This document shows, one piece after another, positions 1 through 4,763 of a DNA stretch of 5,984 nucleotides. The DNA lies in assembly GCA_937914895.1 (NCBI GenBank), contig CALGIL010000447.1:1-5984 (forward strand), read 5' to 3'. Under the pieces are notes generated by a model, which was not told the origin of the DNA, searched no databases, and saw only the letters and a list, made by a program, of their open reading frames with translations. This DNA is from an uncultured Angelakisella sp. (GTDB lineage Bacteria; Bacillota; Clostridia; Oscillospirales; Ruminococcaceae). A program made the position numbers and the translations under genes. Each line of letters begins with the position of its first letter. Within the stretch, counting starts at the first letter, position 1.

Positions 1-7
1 AAAACGG

Positions 8-1309
8 TTATTCAATCCGGAGCCCCCTTTTGGCAGGATTATCAATAAGGCCGCCTTCGCGGTCAAAGCGAGAGCCGTGGCAGGGGCAGTCCCAGGTGTG
101 CTCCCGGGGATTCCACCGGAGGGCGCACCCCATGTGCGGGCAGCGCCTGCCAAAGGAGAGCAACCCCATGGCGGCCTGCCCCAGATTGACAAGCAGCTGG
201 GGATGCACCACGGAGCGGGAGGGGTCAAACAGCTCCCGGTACCGGCTGCCCCCCTCCGCGATAAGCCCGCTGAGCACCCGGGCCGCCGCCATGGAGCCGG
301 TCATGCCCCACTTGTTAAAGCCCGTGGCCACATACAGCTCCCGGCTGTTTTTTTGGTGCCTGCCAATGTAGGGGATCCCGTCCAGGCTCATGCAGTCCTG
401 GGTCGCCCAGGCATACTGCTCCCGGGCGCCGGGATATGCCGCCTCTGCCGCGCGGCGGAGCTCCTCCCAGCCGCCGCCCGATTTGCCGGTGGGGTGGCCC
501 CCGCCCCCCAGCAAAAGGGTGCCGTTGCAGGTGCGAAAGGACAGGCCGCCCTCCTGTTCGTCAATATACATGCCCCCGGGGTCCCGGGCCCCCGCCAGCG
601 CCAGCACATAGGAGCGGTGCTGGCGGAGCTTTAGAAAATAAAGCCCCCGCAGGTTTACCATGGGGAAATGGGTGGCCAGAATCACCCTGCGGGCGCGGAC
701 GGTGCCCTGGGCCGTCACCACCCGGCCCGGCCGGATTTCGGCGGCAAAGGTGTCTTCGTAAATTTGCAGCCCCTGTGCGGCGGCGTTTAAAAACTTCAGC
801 GGGTGGAACTGCGCCTGTTCCGCCATGCCCAGCGCGCCCACGGTTTGCACGGGGATGGGGGGGTGCTCCTGAAAGACGGCCCCAATGCCCAGCCGGTCGT
901 AGATCTCCCTTTCCTGCTCCAGCTTTTTGCGGTCGTCCCGGCTGTACACATAGGCGGTTTTTTCCTCAAAATCGCAGGGGAACCCCCGGGAAAGCCGGCG
1001 GTATTCCTCCACCGCCTCCTGGTTGGCACGCCAGTACTCCCTTGCCGCCCCAAGGCCGTACCGCCGCGCAATGCCGGAGTAGACAAGGCCGTGCTGGGCC
1101 GTAATTTTTGCCGTGGTGCACCGGGTAATGCCCATGCCGATCCGCTCTGCCTCCACCACCACGCTGTCGATGCCCCGTTCCCTCAGCAGGCGGGCGCAGA
1201 GAATCCCGGCCATCCCGCCGCCCACGACGGCCGTGTCCGTATCCACATTTCCCCGTAACGGGGCGTACCGGCGTTCCGGCCCGGCGTCATCCATCCACAA
1301 CGATTTCAT
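8..1309 (-). CDS. FAD-dependent oxidoreductase with C-terminal Rieske [2Fe-2S] domain
   Basis: A 433-residue DAO-type flavoprotein, probably cytoplasmic; its substrate cannot be read from the sequence. The N-terminal dinucleotide-binding fold is seen as AVVGGGMAG (about 27-35), followed by an acidic residue after the second strand (VVVEAERIG, 50-58). A TAKITAQHG segment (67-74) and the late ATGFNKWGMTGSMAA segment (328-342) are typical of this family's FAD-contacting regions. The C-terminus carries a complete Rieske signature: C390-P-H392, C408-P-C-H411, with the extra pair C395 and C410 that forms a disulphide in classical Rieske proteins. The tail is short: only about ten residues link the flavoprotein body to the first cluster ligand, so the usual N-terminal strands of a Rieske domain are missing. 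I recall similar short forms in Clostridia, so it is probably not a deletion. The ATG is preceded by GAGGAA about 8 bases upstream. It stands alone on this strand after a terminator. Related proteins are often annotated as glycine/D-amino acid oxidase-like. Confidence 0.93.
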   Translation of the reverse strand: MKSLWMDDAGPERRYAPLRGNVDTDTAVVGGGMAGILCARLLRERGIDSVVVEAERIGMGITRCTTAKITAQHGLVYSGIARRYGLGAAREYWRANQEAVEEYRRLSRGFPCDFEEKTAYVYSRDDRKKLEQEREIYDRLGIGAVFQEHPPIPVQTVGALGMAEQAQFHPLKFLNAAAQGLQIYEDTFAAEIRPGRVVTAQGTVRARRVILATHFPMVNLRGLYFLKLRQHRSYVLALAGARDPGGMYIDEQEGGLSFRTCNGTLLLGGGGHPTGKSGGGWEELRRAAEAAYPGAREQYAWATQDCMSLDGIPYIGRHQKNSRELYVATGFNKWGMTGSMAAARVLSGLIAEGGSRYRELFDPSRSVVHPQLLVNLGQAAMGLLSFGRRCPHMGCALRWNPREHTWDCPCHGSRFDREGGLIDNPAKRGLRIE

Positions 1310-1370
1310 ATCCCGCTTCCTCTGCTTTGTGTTTCTCCCCGATTAGTATGCGCCTTATCCGCCCAAACTA

Positions 1371-1385
1371 TTGATAAAGTATCAA
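1371..1385. repeat. Perfect inverted repeat TTGATA-AAG-TATCAA, possible operator
   Basis: Six-base arms separated by AAG lie 62 bases upstream of the oxidoreductase start, between that gene and the terminator of the TetR-type gene. The location suits an operator or an upstream promoter element for the oxidoreductase. I could not find a convincing -35/-10 pair for that gene: TTGATA read on the minus strand has no good -10 at 16-18 bases. The octamer TATCAATA (minus strand, 1376-1369) recurs on the plus strand at 2199-2206 in the divergent control region, which weakly hints at a shared binding protein. Confidence 0.35.
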
Positions 1386-1443
1386 AAAGCCGCCATGGCC
1401 GCAGGCCTTTTTAAGGAAGGCTTGCGGCCATGACGGCCGTTTT
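1384..1443 (-). terminator. Rho-independent terminator of the TetR-type gene
   Basis: A long hairpin has arms 1394-1411 and 1415-1432. Sixteen pairs are continuous from the base (CATGGCCGCA core, one G-U pair), closing on a very short A/T loop. A further four pairs (1389-1392 with 1434-1437) sit beyond one mismatch. Read on the minus strand, the stem is followed at once by TTTTT (1388-1384), as expected for intrinsic termination of the gene ending at 1507. On the plus strand TTTT follows at 1440-1443, so the structure could work in both directions, though no plus-strand gene lies just upstream. Confidence 0.75.
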
Positions 1444-1473
1444 AACCGCCGGGCTTGGATAAGCGGCAGAGGG

Positions 1474-1503
1474 AGGCGGGAGCCATAAGTTATGGTCCCG
1501 CCT
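1474..1503. repeat. Hairpin immediately downstream of the TetR-type gene
   Basis: Arms AGGCGGG-(bulge)-CCATAA and TTATGG-CCCGCCT form about 13 pairs with a single bulged base on the minus-strand RNA, four bases past the stop codon at 1507. There is no T run after it on either strand, so it is not itself a standard terminator. It may protect the 3' end of the mRNA or assist the stronger terminator about 40 bases further on. Confidence 0.5.
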
Positions 1504-1506
1504 GCT

Positions 1507-2100
1507 TTAAGGGGTAAGCTCCGTTACAATGTCGGCCTTCAGCAGGTCCGACAGCACCTTTTTTGCGTCCCTTCGCAGGGCGTGGTCCCCGCTTCCCTCC
1601 AGGTTTGCCTCGCTTAGGAAGGCCCACAGGCTGTTGCAGATAAAGCCGCTTACCTGCTTGATGGGGTATTTGGGTCGGATGATCCCGCTTCGGTGGAGCA
1701 GCACAAGCTCCACATTGCGCACGATGTAGCCGTAAAACATATGGTACAGGTACGGATTTTTATCGATGGTGGTGTGGGTCAGCAGGGACATGTTGCCGTT
1801 GTAGAGGTTTAAAATGCAGTCCAGCAGATTGCAAAAGGTCCGCACCGTGTCGTTGCCGGGGTTGTTTGCGGCCTGCATGGCCCGGTAGTCCGCCGTGGCG
1901 TTTGCCAGCATTTCGGCAAACATTTCGTCGGCCAGGGCAAACTTGTCGCTGTAATGGGCGTAAAAGGTGATGCGGCTGATGTCGGATTTGGCGCAGAGCT
2001 CGGTGACGGTAATCTGCTCGAAGGGCTTTTCCTCCAGCGCTTCGGTCAAAGCCTGCTTGATGTACCGCTTGGTTTTTCGGACCCGCTTGTCCTCCGCCAC
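1507..2100 (-). CDS. TetR/AcrR-family transcriptional regulator
   Basis: A 197-residue one-component repressor-type protein. The N-terminal DNA-binding helices are clear: RKTKRYIKQALTEAL (8-22), the family position EKPFEQITVTELCAKSDIS (24-42), and the recognition helix region ISRITFYAHYSDKFAL (41-56), where TFYAHY is close to the usual TFY-x-HF/Y-x-x-K signature. The rest, about 60-197, is helical and carries the ligand pocket, as in the TetR C-terminal class common in Firmicutes; the ligand is unknown. The start is GTG, chosen because GAGGTG lies 9 bases upstream (2115-2110) and the protein begins in the expected family register. It is divergent from the DegV gene across 143 bases with overlapping promoters, so it most likely controls itself and the DegV/PAP2-like pair. 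A lipid or acyl ligand would fit, but that is inference. Confidence 0.93.
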   Translation of the reverse strand: MAEDKRVRKTKRYIKQALTEALEEKPFEQITVTELCAKSDISRITFYAHYSDKFALADEMFAEMLANATADYRAMQAANNPGNDTVRTFCNLLDCILNLYNGNMSLLTHTTIDKNPYLYHMFYGYIVRNVELVLLHRSGIIRPKYPIKQVSGFICNSLWAFLSEANLEGSGDHALRRDAKKVLSDLLKADIVTELTP

Positions 2101-2109
2101 TTTGTTTTA

Positions 2110-2115
2110 CACCTC
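2110..2115 (-). promoter_or_regulatory. Ribosome binding site supporting a GTG start
   Basis: On the minus strand this reads GAGGTG, 9 bases before the GTG at 2100-2098. It supports the non-ATG start of the TetR-type gene. Confidence 0.6.
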
Positions 2116-2158
2116 GCTTATTTTGTATAAATAACTGACCAAAGCCGGATTGTGTAAG

Positions 2159-2187
2159 TTGTATCCCCCCGCCCCAGGCGCTATAAT
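2159..2187 (+). promoter_or_regulatory. Sigma-A-type promoter for DegV and PAP2-like genes
   Basis: A perfect -10 box TATAAT (2182-2187) lies 17 bases after a weak -35 TTGTAT (2159-2164). The spacer is very C-rich. The transcript would start near 2194, giving a leader of about 50 bases before the GTG start at 2244. The -10 box overlaps that of the opposing promoter. Confidence 0.6.
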
Positions 2188-2214
2188 TTTAGCATGTGTA
2201 TCAATATCTGTCAA
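2186..2214 (-). promoter_or_regulatory. Sigma-A-type promoter for the TetR-type gene
   Basis: Read on the minus strand, a consensus -35 TTGACA (2214-2209) is followed after exactly 17 bases by TAAAAT (2191-2186). The transcript would start near 2179, leaving about 80 untranslated bases before the GTG at 2100. This is the stronger-looking of the two divergent promoters. Confidence 0.65.
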
Positions 2215-2230
2215 AGTGTACGATAAGTTT

Positions 2231-2236
2231 GGAGGG
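2231..2236 (+). promoter_or_regulatory. Ribosome binding site deciding the DegV start
   Basis: GGAGGG lies 7 bases before GTG 2244. It favours that start over the in-frame GTG at 2196, which would sit almost on the predicted transcription start and has no such site. Confidence 0.75.
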
Positions 2237-2243
2237 AGCGCTT

Positions 2244-3131
2244 GTGGGAGATTACGTGTTAAGCTGTTGTTCCACCGCGGATTTGACCGCGGAGCATTTT
2301 GCCCAAATGGACATCCGGTATGTCTGCTTTCACTTTTCCCTGGATGGAAAGGAATATCTGGACGACCTGGGGCAGTCCATCCGCTTTGAGGATTTTTATG
2401 ACGCCATGGCAAAGGGGGCCGAAACCAGGACCTCCCAGGTCAACGTGGACGAATTTATCGCCCACTTTACCCCTTTTCTGGAGGCTGGGCAAGACATTTT
2501 GCATGTCTGCCTGTCGTCGGGCCTGTCCGGGGTGGTCAACGCGGCAAACTCCGCCAGGGATGTCCTGGCCCAGCGGTACCCCCAGCGGCGGATCTATATT
2601 GTGGATTCCCTGGGGGCGTCGTCGGGCTACGGCCTGCTGATGGACACCCTGGCCGAAAAACGGCTGGCGGGCATGGCGCTGGAGGACCTGTACGCCTGGG
2701 CCGAGGCCCACAAGCTGGAGCTGCACCACTGGTTTTTTTCCACCACCCTGGAATACTACGTCAAGGGCGGCCGCATCTCCAAATCGGCGGGTTTTTTCGG
2801 CGGGCTCCTTGGCATCTGCCCCCTGCTGAACATGGATAACCAGGGGCGGCTGACCCCCCGCAAAAAGGTGCGGGGCAAAAACCACGTCGTCACCGAAATC
2901 GTCAACCAAATGGAGGCCCACGCCCAGGGCGGCCTTTTGTACAGCGGAAAGTGCTACATCTCCAACGCCGGCTGCTATGAGGATGCCCGGGCCGTGGCCG
3001 ACCTGGTGGAGGAGCGCTTTACCCATCTAAACGGCCCGGTGGAGATCAACCACGTGGGCACCACCATCGGCAGCCACACCGGGCCGGGCACCGTGGCGCT
3101 GTTCTTTTGGGGGGACCCCCGCAATGACTAG
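2244..3131 (+). CDS. DegV-family fatty-acid-binding protein (FakB-like)
   Basis: A 295-residue cytosolic protein of the DegV/EDD fold. Proteins of this family bind a fatty acid and, where studied, present it to a fatty-acid kinase (FakA) for acyl-phosphate synthesis. Residues counted from GTG 2244: the N-terminal STADL segment (10-14), TSQ (63-65) contacting the carboxylate in known structures, SSGLSG (91-96), VDS-x6-G (120-129), the STTLEYYVKGGRIS signature (166-179), a GGLLGICPLL pocket segment, and the C-terminal IGSHTGPGT motif (275-283), close to the usual family form. The length is normal for the family (about 280-295). GTG is chosen because of the strong GGAGGG upstream. Its stop overlaps the start of the PAP2-like gene by 8 bases, so the two are probably translationally coupled. 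The kinase partner is not in the window. The acyl chain preferred cannot be read from the sequence. Confidence 0.93.
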   Translation: MGDYVLSCCSTADLTAEHFAQMDIRYVCFHFSLDGKEYLDDLGQSIRFEDFYDAMAKGAETRTSQVNVDEFIAHFTPFLEAGQDILHVCLSSGLSGVVNAANSARDVLAQRYPQRRIYIVDSLGASSGYGLLMDTLAEKRLAGMALEDLYAWAEAHKLELHHWFFSTTLEYYVKGGRISKSAGFFGGLLGICPLLNMDNQGRLTPRKKVRGKNHVVTEIVNQMEAHAQGGLLYSGKCYISNAGCYEDARAVADLVEERFTHLNGPVEINHVGTTIGSHTGPGTVALFFWGDPRND

Positions 3132-3708
3132 GAAAGAGCGGGCCGCAAAGGTCATCCGCGTGGCCACCGTGCCGCCGGTGATGGTGCTTGCCCTGCTGCT
3201 GGTCCTGTTTTTCCGATGTACGGGCATCTTTTCCGCCCCGCGGGAACTGCTTTGGTCCATCCTGCTTCTGGCGGTCCTTCCCCTGCTGGCCTATCCCCTT
3301 TCTTCCCTTGTGCCAGGGTACCGGCGCAGAGGACGGGAGGGCCAGCGGGACCTGGCGCTGGTCCTCAGCCCGGTCTGTTATGCCGGGGCGGTGCTGTATG
3401 GCTTTGCCGCGGGGGTAAGCAGGGGGCTGTTCTTCATTTTTCTGGTCTACCTTCTGTCGGCGCTGGTGCTGATTATATTCAACAAGGTGCTCGGACTGCG
3501 GGCAAGCGGCCACGCCTGCAGCCTTGTGGGGCCCATGCTGCTGTCCCTCCGCTTCCTGGGCGTCATATCCATCCTCCCCTGTCTGCTGCTGTTGGGCGCC
3601 ATCCTGTGGTCCTCGCTGGTACTGGGGCGCCATACGCCAAAGGAGCTGGCCCTTGGCGCCCTTTCCACGGTGCTGGCCTTTTTCCTGTCCACCCTGCTCC
3701 CCGCCTGA
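3124..3708 (+). CDS. PAP2-like integral membrane protein, possibly catalytically degenerate
   Basis: A 194-residue, very hydrophobic protein with about five to six membrane segments (near 17-30, 42-61, 77-95, 101-118, 132-161, 174-192). Three short segments resemble the phosphatidic-acid-phosphatase type 2 motifs: REGQRDLAL (71-79) at the place of the first basic motif, SGH (128-130) for the second, and WSSLVLGRHT (162-171) for the third, with H170 at the place of the catalytic histidine. The usual arginine of the third motif (SR/WxR...H) appears as S164, and the first motif lacks its usual proline, so phosphatase activity is doubtful. The ATG lies inside the end of the DegV gene, an 8-base overlap that points to coupled translation. 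A role on lipid phosphates at the membrane would match a fatty-acid carrier, but this is inference. Otherwise it should be read as an unknown membrane protein. Confidence 0.85.
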   Translation: MTRKERAAKVIRVATVPPVMVLALLLVLFFRCTGIFSAPRELLWSILLLAVLPLLAYPLSSLVPGYRRRGREGQRDLALVLSPVCYAGAVLYGFAAGVSRGLFFIFLVYLLSALVLIIFNKVLGLRASGHACSLVGPMLLSLRFLGVISILPCLLLLGAILWSSLVLGRHTPKELALGALSTVLAFFLSTLLPA

Positions 3709-3766
3709 TACCCGATGCTTCCCTGCCATCCCCTAAGGGGGCCTGCCGGCAGAATAAAATCCCTGC

Positions 3767-3795
3767 TTGACTTTTGCCGCCCCATCTTCTAAAAT
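3767..3795 (+). promoter_or_regulatory. Sigma-A-type promoter of the metal-uptake cluster
   Basis: TTGACT (3767-3772, five of six to consensus) and TAAAAT (3790-3795, five of six) are separated by exactly 17 bases. Transcription would begin about 30 bases before the Fur-family start at 3834. This is the best-formed plus-strand promoter in the window. Confidence 0.75.
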
Positions 3796-3809
3796 GATAC
3801 CATGTTTCA
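3795..3809 (+). promoter_or_regulatory. Possible Fur/Zur-type operator (imperfect 7-1-7 palindrome)
   Basis: TGATACCATGTTTCA pairs at five of seven positions around a central A and has the TGA...TCA ends seen in Fur-superfamily boxes. It lies over the end of the -10 box and the transcription start, where binding would block the promoter. This suggests autoregulation by the Fur-family protein encoded directly after it. The match is imperfect, so confidence is low. Confidence 0.4.
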
Positions 3810-3833
3810 AATTACTGTCTGGGGGGGAATGGC

Positions 3834-4301
3834 ATGACCGGACGGCCAGCCACCTATACGACAAAGCAGGGGGAGGCTGTCCTTGCCTACCTGCGGTCCC
3901 GGAATGGCGAACACCTGACCGCGGCGCAGATTGCGGCGCATTTTGCGGCGGGCGAAGGGGCCATGGGGCGCGCAACGGTCTACCGTCAGCTGCACAAGCT
4001 GGCGGAGCAGGGGCTGGTGCGCAAATACAAGCTGGACCAAAACGAGGGCGCCTGCTACCAGTTCATGGACGAAGCCCAGGGTGCGCCGGAGCACTACCAC
4101 CTGAAATGTCAGGAGTGCGGCCGGCTGATCCACCTGGAAAGCGGCATGCTGCCCTGGGTGCAAAAGGGCATATTCGACCGGTACGCCTTTGAGGTGGACG
4201 TGGGCAAAACCGTGTTCTACGGCAGATGCGGGGCCTGTCTGCAAAAGGCGGGCACAGAATCATTGGACGGGGGGCCTTCGCGGTGTGCTGTGAGGCGGTA
4301 A
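3834..4301 (+). CDS. Fur-family metalloregulator, probably Zur
   Basis: A 155-residue metal-responsive repressor. The winged-helix DNA-binding part covers about 8-85, with LTAAQIAAHF and GRATVYRQLHKLAEQGLVRKY (46-65) matching the family's recognition region. The metal-binding and dimer part includes H87-Y-H89 in EHYHLKCQECGRLIHLES, and two Cys pairs, C92-x2-C95 and C132-x2-C135, which form the structural zinc site in this family. The length is normal; the tail after C135 is long and ends RCAVRR. The ATG follows a run of seven G and a good promoter. The next gene starts inside its 3' end, and downstream lie a metal-binding lipoprotein and ABC ATPase, so zinc sensing (Zur) is most likely. Fur (iron), Mur/MntR-like (manganese) or PerR roles cannot be excluded from sequence alone. 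Confidence 0.92.
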   Translation: MTGRPATYTTKQGEAVLAYLRSRNGEHLTAAQIAAHFAAGEGAMGRATVYRQLHKLAEQGLVRKYKLDQNEGACYQFMDEAQGAPEHYHLKCQECGRLIHLESGMLPWVQKGIFDRYAFEVDVGKTVFYGRCGACLQKAGTESLDGGPSRCAVRR

Positions 4302-4633
4302 GCGTTTCGGCAAAGGGCAGGGGCAGGCGGACGGCCATTGGACGGCTGGCCCTGGTGCTCTGCGTCCTGTTTGTCGCCGCGCTGCTGCTCTCCTCGGTAT
4401 ATCTGTCCACCCACGCGGGCCACACCCACGACCACGACGGACCCGGCGGCGGCTGCGCCGCCTGCATGCACCTCCAGGCCGCCCAAACCCTCTTAAAGCA
4501 GCTGGCCACGGCGGTGGCCGCCGTCACCGCCGCCCTGGGCGGTCTGCTTTGCGCCCTTTTTTTGCTGGGGGCCCCGGCGCCGCGCCTGGGCTTTTTGACC
4601 CTTGTCACCCTGAAGGTCCAACTGAATAATTGA
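4283..4633 (+). CDS. Small two-helix membrane protein with external His/Cys-rich loop
   Basis: About 116 residues from GTG 4283. A basic N-terminus (KGRGRR, 11-16) precedes a first membrane helix (about 22-41). A loop follows with H44, H47, H49 and H51, then C58-x2-C61-x-H63, and a second helix covers about 74-97. The tail ends TLVTLKVQLNN. By the positive-inside rule the His/Cys loop would face outside the cell, where it could bind zinc or a similar metal. I recall comparable small unnamed proteins beside zinc transporters in Clostridia, with an HxCxxxxCxxC-like loop, but no established function. The start is uncertain: GTG 4283 overlaps the Fur-family gene by 19 bases and has a G-run 9 bases upstream, whereas an in-frame ATG at 4226 would overlap it by 76 bases with no ribosome binding site. 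Its position between regulator and lipoprotein suggests an accessory role in metal import or sensing. Confidence 0.8.
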   Translation: MCCEAVSVSAKGRGRRTAIGRLALVLCVLFVAALLLSSVYLSTHAGHTHDHDGPGGGCAACMHLQAAQTLLKQLATAVAAVTAALGGLLCALFLLGAPAPRLGFLTLVTLKVQLNN

Positions 4634-4648
4634 GAGAAGCTCCAACAA

Positions 4649-4759
4649 GGGAGTGCCATACTCTGTCTACCCACCCAGGGCGCATTGCGCCTTTTGGGGG
4701 CGGCAGCGGGCGTTTCCTTGTATTTTTGCGCCTAAAATCAAAACTATGGAGGTACTCCC
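4649..4759 (+). promoter_or_regulatory. Possible structured leader of the lipoprotein gene
   Basis: In the 130 bases between genes, GGGAGTGCC (4649-4657) can pair with GGTACTCCC (4751-4759; nine pairs, one G-U), which overlaps the end of the GGAGG ribosome binding site (4748-4752). Inside it, GGCGC-ATT-GCGCC (4679-4691) forms a small hairpin followed by TTTT, like a weak terminator. The octamer TTGCGCCT occurs twice (4685-4692 and 4726-4733), so GGCGCA (4679-4684) has two possible partners. No known riboswitch class was recognised, and no good promoter is visible here. Confidence 0.3.
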
Positions 4760-4763
4760 ATTT

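Larger units (their letters stand above)
2124..2216 (+). repeat. Imperfect direct repeat flanking the divergent promoters
   Basis: TGTATAAATAACTGACC plus AAAG (2124-2144) and TGTATCAATATCTGTCAAAG (2197-2216) agree at about 17 of 20 positions with one single-base gap. Their starts are 73 bases apart, close to seven helical turns. The right copy contains the -35 box of the minus-strand promoter. They are candidate regulator sites, although TetR operators are usually palindromic and neither copy is a clear palindrome. Confidence 0.35.

Noticed and set aside
436..1104. Pro/Arg-rich open frame on the plus strand inside the oxidoreductase
   Set aside because: Very proline- and arginine-rich, as expected for an out-of-frame reading of GC-rich DNA; the minus strand gene is certain.
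2165..2175. C-run as a G-quadruplex on the minus strand
   Set aside because: Only two G tracts are present nearby, too few for a quadruplex.
2196..2243. Upstream extension of DegV to GTG 2196
   Set aside because: It lies about two bases from the predicted transcription start, has no ribosome binding site, and adds residues not found in the family.
2259..3026. Long open frame on the minus strand, opposite the DegV gene
   Set aside because: It mirrors the GC-rich third positions of a clearly real gene, has no recognisable domain, and its composition (Gly, Val, Pro, Gln rich) is typical of antisense shadow frames.
3046..3729. Gln/Gly-rich open frame opposite the PAP2-like gene
   Set aside because: Hydrophobic codons (CTG, CTT) read backward give Gln- and Lys-rich shadow protein; the plus frame has membrane helices and coupled translation.
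3709..3766. Possible terminator between the PAP2-like gene and the metal cluster
   Set aside because: CCCCTAAGGGG and CTGCC/GGCAG can form short stems, but no T run follows; termination here is not supported.
4653..4763. Upstream extension of the lipoprotein to GTG 4653
   Set aside because: It would bury a textbook lipoprotein signal peptide 37 residues inside the protein; ATG 4764 with GGAGG upstream is far better.
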